Below the pieces are notes generated by a model. That model had not been told where the DNA came from. It worked only from the letters and a program-made list of their open reading frames with translations, and did not search any database. Below, one piece after another: positions 1-7,635 of a stretch of 36,234 bases of DNA. Every line of letters begins with the position of its first letter. The stretch's first letter is position 1. The stretch comes from Prevotella sp. (GTDB taxonomy: Bacteria > Bacteroidota > Bacteroidia > Bacteroidales > Bacteroidaceae), in the NCBI GenBank assembly GCA_017458195.1, contig JAFTGI010000089.1, positions 1 to 36,234 on the forward strand, given 5' to 3'. A program made the translations under genes and the position numbers.

Positions 1-60
1 AGTGAGAAGTGAGAAGTGAGAAGTGAAAGGTGAAAATTCATCTTTCATTTCTCACCTTTT
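1..60. repeat. Heptad tandem array (AGTGAGA) with inverted partner
   Basis: Five consecutive 7-bp units are readable: AGTGAGA at 1-7, 8-14 and 15-21, AGTGAAA at 22-28 and GGTGAAA at 29-35. The array may extend left of the window. The stretch at about 43-60 is a reverse complement of the same kind of unit, so the array could fold into a hairpin followed by T-rich DNA. It probably belongs to the 3' flank of the gene to the left, as do the other arrays in this window. Confidence 0.85.
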
Positions 61-61
61 A

Positions 62-93
62 TTTGTCGGATTCGGGAAAAAGTTGTAACTTTG
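62..93 (+). promoter_or_regulatory. Bacteroidota-type promoter of metK
   Basis: TTTG at 62-65 and TAACTTTG at 86-93 are separated by 20 nt, which matches the Bacteroidota primary sigma-factor consensus TTTG-N19-21-TAnnTTTG. The leader before the metK ATG is only about 35 nt, too short for a SAM riboswitch. Confidence 0.85.
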
Positions 94-133
94 CACCCTC
101 ATTTAAAATATTATAGGCAAAGTTTTTTTAGCT

Positions 134-1384
134 ATGGCATATCTTTTTTCATCAGAATCCGTGTCGGAGGGACATCCCGACAAAGTGTGCGACCAGATCA
201 GCGACGCCCTCGTCGACCAGTTCCTGGCCTACGACCCGCAGGCCCGCTGCGCCATTGAGACGTTCGTCACCACCGGCCAGGTGGTCATCATGGGTGAGGT
301 GCGCAGCGATGTCTACATCGACCTGCCGACCATCGCCCGCAACACCATCAAGCGCATCGGCTACACCAAGGCCGAATATCAGTTCGACGGCAACTCCTGC
401 GGCATCCTGACCGCCATCCACGAGCAGAGCCAGGACATCGCGAGGGGCGTGGACAACAGCATTGACCAGGGCGCCGGCGACCAGGGCATGATGTTCGGCT
501 ATGCCACCAACGAGACGGAGAGCCTGATGCCCGTGACGCTCGACCTGGCCCACCTCATCATGCGCACCCTGGCCGACATCCGCAAGGAGGGCCAGGTGAT
601 GACCTACCTGCGGCCCGACGCCAAGAGCCAGGTGACCGTGGAATACTCTGACGATGGCATTCCCCAGCGCATCGACACCATCGTCGTCTCGACCCAGCAC
701 GACGAGTTCGACGAGGACGAGGCCATGCTCCGGCGCATCAAGGACGACGTCATCAACATCCTCATCCCCCGCGTCAAACAGCAGATCCACAGCGAAAGCG
801 TGCTGGCGCTGTTCAATGACAATATCAAGTACTACGTCAACCCGACGGGCAAGTTCGTCATCGGCGGACCTCACGGCGACACTGGCCTGACGGGCCGCAA
901 GATCATCGTCGACACCTACGGCGGCAAGGGCGCCCACGGCGGCGGCGCCTTCTCGGGCAAGGACTCCAGCAAGGTGGACCGCTCGGCCGCCTATGCTGCA
1001 CGCCACATCGCCAAGAACATGGTGGCTGCGGGCGTGGCTGACGAGATGCTCGTCCAGGTGAGCTATGCCATCGGCGTGGCCCGCCCGATGAACATCTACG
1101 TGAACACCTACGGCCGCAAGCACGTCCAGATGAGCGACGGCGAGATTGCCAAGCGCATCGAAAAACTGTTCGACCTGCGCCCGAAGGCCATCGAGCGCAC
1201 GCTGAAGCTGCGCCAGCCCATGTACGTCGAGACGGCCGCCTACGGCCACATGGGCCGCAAGTGCGAGGTGGTGAAGAAGACCTTCACCAGCCATTATCAC
1301 GAGACGAAGACCATCGACGTGGAGCTCTTCACCTGGGAGAAGCTCGACCGCGTCGACGACATCCGCCGCGAGTTCGGATTATAA
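134..1384 (+). CDS. metK: S-adenosylmethionine synthase
   Basis: Makes S-adenosylmethionine from methionine and ATP in the cytosol; this is the main methyl donor. The 416-residue product is somewhat longer than the E. coli enzyme but typical for the phylum. Family landmarks are intact: the N-terminal GHPDK at residues 13-17 (ATP site), signature [12 protein letters not shown] at 113-124, the segment [12 protein letters not shown] at 245-256, and the glycine-rich phosphate loop GGGAFSGKD at 269-277. The ATG at 134 follows a good promoter and gives the expected start [17 protein letters not shown]. The next gene begins 6 bp after the stop, so metK leads an apparent operon with the DUF4271 and hemD genes. 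No sign of damage. Confidence 0.98.
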   Translation: MAYLFSSESVSEGHPDKVCDQISDALVDQFLAYDPQARCAIETFVTTGQVVIMGEVRSDVYIDLPTIARNTIKRIGYTKAEYQFDGNSCGILTAIHEQSQDIARGVDNSIDQGAGDQGMMFGYATNETESLMPVTLDLAHLIMRTLADIRKEGQVMTYLRPDAKSQVTVEYSDDGIPQRIDTIVVSTQHDEFDEDEAMLRRIKDDVINILIPRVKQQIHSESVLALFNDNIKYYVNPTGKFVIGGPHGDTGLTGRKIIVDTYGGKGAHGGGAFSGKDSSKVDRSAAYAARHIAKNMVAAGVADEMLVQVSYAIGVARPMNIYVNTYGRKHVQMSDGEIAKRIEKLFDLRPKAIERTLKLRQPMYVETAAYGHMGRKCEVVKKTFTSHYHETKTIDVELFTWEKLDRVDDIRREFGL

Positions 1385-1390
1385 AGCTCC

Positions 1391-2398
1391 ATGCTTCAGC
1401 AGGACTCCATCATCACTCAGCATGCCGACCCGGCGGTCAATGCTATCAATGACCTGCCGGCCGACACTGCCCTCGACGCCGCGTACGACCAGTTTCTGGA
1501 GCTCGACTACAGCCCCCACCACGACGCGCCGAGGGCGGAGTCGTCATGGACGCTCATGCCCGACTCGTTTGCCCTCTACAGGGCCCACGTCGACTCAGCC
1601 CTGATTGAGCAGGCCGACGTCCACCGCTACCTGCACGACAGTTTCTTCGAGCGCGACAGCATCTACCGCACCGAGGTCAGCACGCCGGGCTACGGCGTGG
1701 CTGGCGACCCCGTGCCCTACACCCTCCGCAGCGACAACATGATTGCGCTGTCGCTCCTGCTATGCTTCGTCGTCTTCAGCGTGTCGCTGGCCCGCTCGAA
1801 GCATTTCATCACCCGCCAGCTGAAGAAGTTTTTCGACACGCCCCATGGCGACGACGACGACGAGCTCGTCAGCGAGACCTCCGGCGAACTGCGCTTCCAG
1901 TTCTTCCTCGTCTTCGTTGGCTGCCTGCTCATCGCGCTCGCCGGCTATCTGTTCGTCACCGACCGCATCGCCCAGACCTTCGTCCTGGCCAACGACTTCC
2001 AGCTCGTGGCCCTGCTGTTCGGCGCCATGGTCAGCTACTATGGGGTGAAGGCGCTCCTCCATACCATCGTCAACAACGTGTTCTTCGGGAGTAAAAAAAA
2101 CATACAATTCCTGAAGGCCTCTCTTTTCCTGACGGCCTCGATGAGCGTCCTGCTTTTCCCCATTGTCATGTTGATGATTTATTTCGACTTTTCAGTGCAA
2201 AATGCCACTTATTTCTTCGTAATTGTGCTTATAATGGTTAAAATGCTGACATTTTATAAGTCGTGGGCTATCTTTTTTCGACAAAAAGGGGGCGTTCTGC
2301 AAACTTTTTTGTACTTTTGCACCCTCGAAGTGACGCCCCTGTTCGCTTTCTGCGGTCTGATGTTGGCGTTGATTGACGTTTTGAAAATAAATTTTTAA
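1391..2398 (+). CDS. DUF4271-type integral membrane protein
   Basis: 335 residues. The first ~115 residues are hydrophilic and acidic. After them come about six hydrophobic membrane segments, starting near MIALSLLLCFVVFSVSLA and ending in a helix near FAFCGLMLALIDVL. The function is unknown. The position between metK and hemD, and the overall build, fit the DUF4271 family seen at this place in Bacteroidales genomes (recognised from memory of gene order, not searched). The start at 1391 is 6 bp after metK, so the two genes are probably cotranscribed. The last ~300 bp of the gene are markedly more AT-rich than the rest and carry a promoter-like box for hemD. Confidence 0.8.
   Translation: MLQQDSIITQHADPAVNAINDLPADTALDAAYDQFLELDYSPHHDAPRAESSWTLMPDSFALYRAHVDSALIEQADVHRYLHDSFFERDSIYRTEVSTPGYGVAGDPVPYTLRSDNMIALSLLLCFVVFSVSLARSKHFITRQLKKFFDTPHGDDDDELVSETSGELRFQFFLVFVGCLLIALAGYLFVTDRIAQTFVLANDFQLVALLFGAMVSYYGVKALLHTIVNNVFFGSKKNIQFLKASLFLTASMSVLLFPIVMLMIYFDFSVQNATYFFVIVLIMVKMLTFYKSWAIFFRQKGGVLQTFLYFCTLEVTPLFAFCGLMLALIDVLKINF
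2312..2319 (+). promoter_or_regulatory. Possible internal promoter for hemD
   Basis: TACTTTTG followed by CACCC matches the -7 box, and the flanking bases resemble the metK promoter (TAACTTTGCACCC). No good TTTG box lies 19-21 nt upstream. It lies inside the 3' part of the DUF4271 gene, about 90 bp before hemD. Confidence 0.4.
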
Positions 2399-2407
2399 GA
2401 CATAGCG

Positions 2408-3157
2408 ATGATTAAAAAGATCTTGGTTTCGCAACCAAAGCCCACGAGCGACAAGTCGCCTTACTTCGACATTGCCCGCCGATTTGACGTTGAACTGGTG
2501 TTCCGCCCGTTTATCAAGGTCGAGAGTATCTCGGCCCGCGAATTCCGCACACAGAAAGTAAACCTACTGGACTACACGGCCGTCGTGTTCACCTCGCGCC
2601 ATGCCATCGACCACTACTTCACCCTGGCCAAGGAGCTGCGCGTGCAGATTCCCGAGGACATGAAGTATTTCTGCGTCACTGAGACCATCGCCCTCTATAT
2701 CCAGAAGTATGTGCAATATCGCAAGCGCAAGGTCTTCTTCGGCACCACCGGCCGCGTGGACGACCTGCTGCCCACGATGATCAAGCATAAGACTGAGCGC
2801 TACCTCGTACCGATGAGCAGCGTCCACACCGACTCGCTGACGCAGCTGCTCGACTCGAAGAAGCTGCAGCACAAGGAGTGCGTCATGTACAAGACCGTCA
2901 GCAACGACTTCACTCAGGAGGAGATCGACACGTTCGACTACGACATGCTGCTCTTCTTCAGCCCCGCCGGCATCGAGTCACTGACGAAGAACTTCCCCAA
3001 CTTCGACCAGGGCAAGATAGCCATCGGCACGTTCGGCCCGGCAACGGCCAAGGCCGTTCACGACGCCGGTCTGCGTCTCGACCTGGAGGCCCCCACCGAC
3101 AAGTATCCCTCGATGACGGGCGCCCTGCAGCACTATCTGCTCATGCAGGAAGATTGA
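2408..3157 (+). CDS. hemD: Uroporphyrinogen-III synthase
   Basis: Cyclises hydroxymethylbilane with inversion of ring D to give uroporphyrinogen III, a step of tetrapyrrole synthesis in the cytosol. The 249-residue product has the family size and the weakly conserved two-lobe layout: first lobe about residues 1-40 and 170-249, second about 45-165. Typical pieces are the segment ending YTAVVFTSRHAIDHYF and, near the end, the FFSPAGIESL and GTFGPATAKAVHDAGL stretches, which resemble the FTSxxG and GxxTAxAxxxxGL regions of the family. It begins 9 bp after the DUF4271 stop. The assignment also rests on the conserved position before rnpA. A heptad array follows its stop codon. Confidence 0.9.
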   Translation: MIKKILVSQPKPTSDKSPYFDIARRFDVELVFRPFIKVESISAREFRTQKVNLLDYTAVVFTSRHAIDHYFTLAKELRVQIPEDMKYFCVTETIALYIQKYVQYRKRKVFFGTTGRVDDLLPTMIKHKTERYLVPMSSVHTDSLTQLLDSKKLQHKECVMYKTVSNDFTQEEIDTFDYDMLLFFSPAGIESLTKNFPNFDQGKIAIGTFGPATAKAVHDAGLRLDLEAPTDKYPSMTGALQHYLLMQED

Positions 3158-3163
3158 TTTTTA

Positions 3164-3191
3164 ATTGATAATTGAAAATTGATAATTGAAT
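3164..3191. repeat. Heptad tandem array (ATTGATA) between hemD and rnpA
   Basis: Four 7-bp units: ATTGATA 3164-3170, ATTGAAA 3171-3177, ATTGATA 3178-3184 and ATTGAAT 3185-3191. The array starts 6 bp after the hemD stop codon and fills the gap to rnpA. The TTG start codon of rnpA lies inside the fourth unit. An array of the same family follows tyrS at 12287. Confidence 0.9.
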
Positions 3192-3581
3192 ATTAGAAGT
3201 TTTCAATTCCCCAAGGCCGAGCGCATCGTCAGCCAGAAAACCATCGACGAGCTCTTCTCGGGTGACCACAGCCATTCGCTGGTGGCCTATCCGGTGAGAG
3301 CCGTTTTCATGTTGCGCCCATGTCAGGCCGGCGACGAGCCGGTGCAGGTGCTCATGAGCGTGCCCAAGCGCCGGCTGAAGCATGCCGTCGACCGCAACCG
3401 CGTGAAGCGCCAGCTGCGCGAGGCGTGGCGACTGCAGCATGTGGCCGTGCTGGCCGATGCGCTTCCTGCCGGTCAGTCGCTCTCCGTTGCCTTCGTCTGG
3501 CTCCAGGACGGGCTGAGCCCTACGTCCACGGTGGCGGCCAGCATGCACCATCTTCTTCAGCGCATTGCCCGAAAGCTATGA
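3186..3581 (+). CDS. rnpA: Ribonuclease P protein component
   Basis: Protein subunit of RNase P; it helps the catalytic RNA remove 5' leaders from tRNA precursors. The signature is [10 protein letters not shown] at residues 70-79, preceded by [12 protein letters not shown], the usual basic RNA-binding helix. At 131 residues the length is normal. The reading frame has no suitable ATG before the conserved FPKAERI block. The best start is TTG at 3186, giving [13 protein letters not shown], and it falls inside a heptad repeat. The stop overlaps the yidD start (ATGA), the standard rnpA-yidD coupling. Here the pair follows hemD instead of lying by rpmH, which I recall as usual in Bacteroidales. Confidence 0.93.
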   Translation: MNIRSFQFPKAERIVSQKTIDELFSGDHSHSLVAYPVRAVFMLRPCQAGDEPVQVLMSVPKRRLKHAVDRNRVKRQLREAWRLQHVAVLADALPAGQSLSVAFVWLQDGLSPTSTVAASMHHLLQRIARKL

Positions 3582-3820
3582 ACCGTCTGTGGTATTACAC
3601 GAGTTGGCTACTGAAGTGGTTGCTGCTGCTGCCCATCTTCTTCTATCAGCGCTGCATCAGCCCCTTCACGCCGGCATCATGCCGCTTCACCCCCACCTGT
3701 TCGCAATACGCAAAAGAGGCCATACAGAAGCATGGCCCCTTCAAGGGTTTGTATCTGGCCGTGCGCCGCATCCTGCGCTGCCATCCCTGGGGCGGCTCAG
3801 GCTACGACCCGGTACCGTAA
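3578..3820 (+). CDS. yidD: Membrane protein insertion efficiency factor YidD
   Basis: 80-residue membrane-associated protein that assists YidC in inserting inner-membrane proteins. It has a hydrophobic N-terminal helix (about residues 8-24), the family core [11 protein letters not shown] at 35-45 with its conserved cysteines, and the C-terminal [14 protein letters not shown] at 67-80. The ATG at 3578 overlaps the rnpA stop by 4 bp, so translation is probably coupled. A longer open frame upstream exists but has no homologous residues, so I use the ATG. Confidence 0.95.
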   Translation: MNRLWYYTSWLLKWLLLLPIFFYQRCISPFTPASCRFTPTCSQYAKEAIQKHGPFKGLYLAVRRILRCHPWGGSGYDPVP

Positions 3821-3826
3821 GGCAAA

Positions 3827-6013
3827 TCAATAACAATCGTCCATCTCCTTGTTCACATCAGCCTTCGGGAAGGCCGTGATGCGCAGGCGGGCGGCGCCCA
3901 TCGGCACGAGCTGCAGCGGCTGCGACTCGGCGGAGCGGGCAGCGAAGCGCGTGGGCAGGAAGGCGGTCATGCCCGTGGCGTCCATGCCCCACGAAGGCAC
4001 CTGACGGCCCTTGGCCGTGAACGTCAGGGGCACGGCGTCGGGCGTGAAGGGATAGTTGTCCGACGGCCACTCCCGGCGACTGACGCTCAGGCCGAGCGGC
4101 AGTCCGTCGTCGCCCATCTCCAGGGCGTAGTTCCAGGGGCTGTCGGCAAAGATCTCGTAGGCCGGCCACAGCGAGGCATCGACGCCGGCCTGCCAGTGCG
4201 AGTCGTCCTGCACGATTTCGTGGTCACGGCTGTCGCGCTCGACATAGCGCTCGTCGATGCGCAGCGAGAGCGTCAGCGGCCCGTAGTCGACGCTCACGCT
4301 CGACTTGTTGGCCTGCCATGTGCGGGTGGAGAAGGTCATGGGCAGGCGCAGGGTTACGACGTCGCCGGAGTGCCAAGTGCGTTTAATATAAGCAAAGGAA
4401 GCCCCCCCTACGGCCCCCGAGGACAAAGCCCCCCCTACGGCCCCCGAGGTAAAGGCCCCCCCTACGGCCCCCGAGGGGGCTTCTATAGATAAGGGTGCTC
4501 CGTTCAACAGCAATTCTATCGTGTCCCCCTCGGGGGACGAAAGGGGGGCTTTTGGGGCTTCCTTAGCCCATGCCGGAATCCTCATATAGAGCGGGAATTC
4601 AACGGGCTCCTCCGTATGAATCGTCAGCTGGATGTTTTCTTCAAAGGGATAATGCGTGTCCATGGTGAGGCGGACGGTACGGCCGTCGGCCACCTTCGCC
4701 GTGGTCTCACTGGCCAGGTAGACCATCGCGGCCAGACCGTCGTCGCCCGTGGCCATGACCAGATGCTCGGTCAGGTAGGGCCAGCCCATGCCGTGGTTGT
4801 GCTGACAGCAGCGGCTGCTGAACGGGCTCATCGAGAGCATGCCGCGCAGGTCGTTGTCGATGCTGGGCCCGTGCAGGCGGCCGTCGCTGATGGTCATGTT
4901 CGGCGAGGTGATATAGCGCAGGGCGCGCATGTCGGCCGTCAGTGCGGCGGGCAGCGTGTTGAACGCCACGTCCTCCAGATGGTCGGCCCAGAAGGGGTCG
5001 CCCGTGATCGACAGCATGATCTCGTCGCTGGCCATCTGCTCCACGATGGCACAGGTCTCGGCGCCCTGCCGCGGGTCGCTGTAGCCCTCGCGGGCGTTCT
5101 CGTCGGCCCCGAACATGCCGCCCGGCACCTGCCCGTAGCGCTCGCGCATCCAGAAGTGGTTGTCGTAGGCATGCTGCAGCATCTGCTCGTCGCCCGTCAG
5201 TACATAATATGTGGCAGGCTCACGGAAGCCCTGCGCCACGTTGACGCCGTGCCAGTTGGGCAGGTCGCGCGTCAGGGTCCAGTCTGAGGTGTTGCGGTGC
5301 AGCTTCTCGATGAGGGGCAGCAGCTCCTCGTTGCCTGTGCGGTTATAGAGCCAGATGACGCTCCACTCGTTGTCGCCGCCGCGCTTGTTCTCCCAGTAGT
5401 CCTCGAGGAACTGGCTGTCGTCGACGCTGAGTTCCCACTTCATGTAGTTGGTCATGGCCGTCAGCACGCGCTCGTCGCCGCTATACTCATAGTAGGTCTG
5501 CAGCGCCCAGAGCATGATCATCTGCGCCCACACCTCGGGGCGGCCGCCGCTGGTGTTGCGCGGCCCGAGGAAGCCGTCGGCCTTCAGGTGGGTCAGCACC
5601 CCTTCGAACCACGTCTGCGCCTCCTGCTTCAGGGCGTCGTCGTCGAGAATATAGGCCAGCGAGCAATAGCCGCGCAGCCAGTAGGGCACCTCCTCCCAGC
5701 CGTGGTCGCCCTGGTCGCTGAGCCACTGGTTGCCCTGCTTGTCGAGCCAGGCGCTGACCGTGCCGAGCTGACCGTTGAGGCCGTCGCGCTGGCGCAGGAG
5801 CACCTCGCGCAGCCAGCCCTGCGGCCGCACCGCGCCGACGGGCAGCTTCAGCAGCCGTCCGCCGCTGAGCGGGGCGCGGAAGGCGGTGTAGTTATCGCTG
5901 CTGCCTATGGCAGGTCTGTCGACGATTGTCACCCTGTCCTGAGCATTGACACTGATGCTGACCGAAGCCAACAGGACGGCCAGTGCACACCTTGTTTTTG
6001 AAAAAATATCCAT
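3827..6013 (-). CDS. Secreted GH127-like beta-L-arabinofuranosidase
   Basis: 728 residues with a signal peptide (residues 1-24, cut near VNA/QD). The alpha/alpha barrel covers roughly residues 50-430 and beta-domains follow. Zinc/catalytic residues of GH127 (Glu338, Cys340, Cys417 and Cys418 in Bifidobacterium HypBA1) have counterparts in ETC at 319-321 and CC at 402-403, with similar spacing. It likely removes beta-L-arabinofuranose or a related sugar from plant glycans in the periplasm or outside; GH146 or another DUF1680-type specificity is possible. An odd insertion of C-rich repeat units adds residues about 486-497 and 511-540 (GAVGG three times), probably as a loop between beta-strands. 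It is convergent with yidD (6 bp between the stops) and lies downstream of the jelly-roll protein gene on the same strand. Confidence 0.85.
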   Translation of the reverse strand: MDIFSKTRCALAVLLASVSISVNAQDRVTIVDRPAIGSSDNYTAFRAPLSGGRLLKLPVGAVRPQGWLREVLLRQRDGLNGQLGTVSAWLDKQGNQWLSDQGDHGWEEVPYWLRGYCSLAYILDDDALKQEAQTWFEGVLTHLKADGFLGPRNTSGGRPEVWAQMIMLWALQTYYEYSGDERVLTAMTNYMKWELSVDDSQFLEDYWENKRGGDNEWSVIWLYNRTGNEELLPLIEKLHRNTSDWTLTRDLPNWHGVNVAQGFREPATYYVLTGDEQMLQHAYDNHFWMRERYGQVPGGMFGADENAREGYSDPRQGAETCAIVEQMASDEIMLSITGDPFWADHLEDVAFNTLPAALTADMRALRYITSPNMTISDGRLHGPSIDNDLRGMLSMSPFSSRCCQHNHGMGWPYLTEHLVMATGDDGLAAMVYLASETTAKVADGRTVRLTMDTHYPFEENIQLTIHTEEPVEFPLYMRIPAWAKEAPKAPLSSPEGDTIELLLNGAPLSIEAPSGAVGGAFTSGAVGGALSSGAVGGASFAYIKRTWHSGDVVTLRLPMTFSTRTWQANKSSVSVDYGPLTLSLRIDERYVERDSRDHEIVQDDSHWQAGVDASLWPAYEIFADSPWNYALEMGDDGLPLGLSVSRREWPSDNYPFTPDAVPLTFTAKGRQVPSWGMDATGMTAFLPTRFAARSAESQPLQLVPMGAARLRITAFPKADVNKEMDDCY
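4401..4550. repeat. C-rich 27-bp repeats inside the GH127 gene
   Basis: Three direct copies of a 22-bp core (CCCCCCTACGGCCCCCGAGG, preceded by GC) start at 4401, 4428 and 4455, exactly 27 bp apart, so each adds nine residues without a frameshift. A related copy lies inverted at 4523-4550 (CCCCCTCGGGGGACGAAAGG...). The direct and inverted copies can pair. The messenger strand carries many runs of five to seven G and could form quadruplexes. Confidence 0.9.
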
Positions 6014-6052
6014 ATCTCTGTCTTGTTTTAATGATTCCTTTTATTGAGAAAT

Positions 6053-6100
6053 GCCGCTTCTTCAAGGTAATATACCCCTATATTGGTGTCGAGAAGCGGC
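6053..6100. repeat. Palindromic element upstream of the GH127 gene
   Basis: GCCGCTTCT at 6053-6061 pairs with AGAAGCGGC at 6092-6100; inside, AATATA CCCC TATATT forms a second short stem. The core AAGGTAATATACCCCTATA also occurs, reversed, in the MITE-like element at 20992-21188. It sits in the 122-bp gap between two minus-strand genes and could end transcription of the upstream gene or form part of the GH127 leader. Confidence 0.75.
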
Positions 6101-6135
6101 GTTTTTGTCATTTTGCCATGTTCCATCGCCGTCGG

Positions 6136-7449
6136 TCATGGAGCGGAAATGTATTTTCTTCCGTTCCGAACAATCAGCGCCGGGGCATGGCGGCCCGCAG
6201 TGCTGACCGGGCGGCCCTGCAGGTCGTAGAGCCGGCCGTCGGTGCTTCGGGGCATGGGCTGCGGCTCGCTGACGGCCGTCAGTTCAGGGTCGTAGGGCTC
6301 GGTGATGCTCAGTCCGTAGTCGATGTGGCCACCGCCGCCGCCCTGCTGCAGCGAGACGCAGAGCACGTTGTCGCCCTCGCGCAGCAGGCGCTTGTTGGCG
6401 GCCGTGAGCGTATAGCGGGCATAGTCGTTGTCGTTCCATCCCGAGGCGCTCCAGATGAGCGTGCCGTTCAGGTAGACGCGCGGGTTCTCGTCGTAGCTGA
6501 TGGTCATCACGACGGTGGCGTCGGCCATGGCGGCCAGCTGGTCGGCCGTCAGCTGGAAGTGGCGCCTGACGAGCAGCGGCTGCACCTGGCTGCCCCAGGG
6601 CGTATGGCGGAACTGGTCGGGCGAGTTGCTCAGCGGCCCGTAGCCCATGATCCAGTCCTCCTCGTTGATGCATCGGCCCGTCCAGTCGGCAGGCTCCAGC
6701 TGGTTGAGCTCCTCATTATTATTTAATAGGTAGTAGGCGCACGGCCAGGGCCCGTCCGTGAGCGTCGGCAGCAGGGTGGTGGTCAGCGCCATGTCGGCCT
6801 CGTAGAGCCCGCAGTCGGCGTAGGCACCGCCCCAGTTCTGGTGGACGTGGACGGCCAGCACATTCTCCGTGCCGTCGGCCCGCAGCAGGGCCTTCTGTCC
6901 GGCGCTGAGCAGCGCATATTCATCGTTGTTCCATCCGTCGCTGACGCTGTAGACCAGCACGCCGTTCAGGTAGAATTCCGCCGGCGCGTCGTCGTGGCCA
7001 CAGGCCAGGAAGAGGTCGGCCGCCGGCAGCTCACTGAGCGTGAACGAGCGGCGCAGATAGATGTCGCCGGTGATGTCGGCCGTGATCCAGCGGTAGGAGC
7101 GCTGGTTCTTGTAATATTCGTCGCTGCTGAAGGGCGATGTCTGCAGGGACCACGTCTTCGCCCCGTCGGTCAGCTCATAGTCGGGCTCATACCACTGCCG
7201 TCCGGCGGCATCCTGCGGGGGCGTGCCCCAGACATGGTTGTAGTCCTGGTCCTGATAGCGGCGCCCGTCGTTGAAGACCATCACCTGGGCCTGCCACGTC
7301 TCGGCCGGCGTGTACTGCGACGAGGGCAGCACCGGCTTCTGGGCGTTCCACGTGGCCGTGACCACCGGCTCCTGGGCCCGTGCGGCAACGGCTGCGAGCC
7401 CTGCGGCCGCCAACAGCAAAAGAATCCTTCTGTTCATAGCAATATTCAT
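6136..7449 (-). CDS. Secreted protein with two jelly-roll domains
   Basis: 437 residues from the ATG at 7449; an ATG at 7437 would drop four residues and is equally possible. A signal peptide ends near ARAQ. Two galactose-binding-like domains (about residues 115-225 and 270-385) share the pattern YLNG..(V/I)(Y/W)S.(S)..GWN.(N)(D/N)(E/D)YA, then a buried strand ENVLAVHVHQ or DNVLCVSLQQ and a closing DCGL or DYGL, so one probably arose by duplication of the other. The C-terminus (YDLQGRPVS... ALIVRNGRKYI) resembles type IX sorting tails. Such domains bind sugars in GH2-type enzymes, but no catalytic module is visible. It probably binds glycan beside the GH127 enzyme encoded downstream on the same strand. 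Confidence 0.75.
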   Translation of the reverse strand: MNIAMNRRILLLLAAAGLAAVAARAQEPVVTATWNAQKPVLPSSQYTPAETWQAQVMVFNDGRRYQDQDYNHVWGTPPQDAAGRQWYEPDYELTDGAKTWSLQTSPFSSDEYYKNQRSYRWITADITGDIYLRRSFTLSELPAADLFLACGHDDAPAEFYLNGVLVYSVSDGWNNDEYALLSAGQKALLRADGTENVLAVHVHQNWGGAYADCGLYEADMALTTTLLPTLTDGPWPCAYYLLNNNEELNQLEPADWTGRCINEEDWIMGYGPLSNSPDQFRHTPWGSQVQPLLVRRHFQLTADQLAAMADATVVMTISYDENPRVYLNGTLIWSASGWNDNDYARYTLTAANKRLLREGDNVLCVSLQQGGGGGHIDYGLSITEPYDPELTAVSEPQPMPRSTDGRLYDLQGRPVSTAGRHAPALIVRNGRKYISAP

Positions 7450-7464
7450 GGTTTATTGTTGTTG

Positions 7465-7472
7465 CAAAGTTA
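7465..7472 (-). promoter_or_regulatory. Promoter -7 box of the jelly-roll protein gene
   Basis: Minus-strand TAACTTTG, 16 bp before the ATG at 7449, matches the -7 consensus. No clear TTTG box is seen 19-21 nt further upstream. Confidence 0.55.
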
Positions 7473-7589
7473 CTGAAAATGGCGGACGCCGAACCGTAAA
7501 ATCTGGTCAAAAAAAGACATCAGCATGTCATGGGTCGTATTCTTTCCTTTATCGACCGGAAAGTTTCCCTGCCATTCACGCGAAATGAC

Positions 7590-7597
7590 TACTTTTG
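7590..7597 (+). promoter_or_regulatory. Promoter -7 box of the LamG-like protein gene
   Basis: TACTTTTG matches TAnnTTTG; a weak TTTC lies at 7564-7567. It stands 38 bp before the ATG at 7636 and supports that start over an upstream start at 7525 in the same frame. Confidence 0.6.
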
Positions 7598-7635
7598 TGG
7601 ACAATTCTTTATATTTACCAATAAACAAAAACGTT

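Noticed and set aside
1..60. Short tandem arrays as CRISPR
   Set aside because: Units are 7-9 bp with no spacers, and no cas gene is in the window.
94..133. SAM riboswitch before metK
   Set aside because: The leader is about 35 nt with no stem-loop set; too short for any SAM riboswitch class.
152..1300. Long minus-strand frame opposite metK (382 codons)
   Set aside because: High-GC codon bias leaves the opposite strand open; the product is an Ala/Val/His/Asp-rich mirror of metK with no family features. The same holds for the frames at 8824-10446, 12452-13714, 16698-17996 and 19304-20728.
5983..6726. Plus-strand ORF starting in the palindrome at 6053
   Set aside because: It runs antisense through the jelly-roll protein gene and has no recognisable domain.
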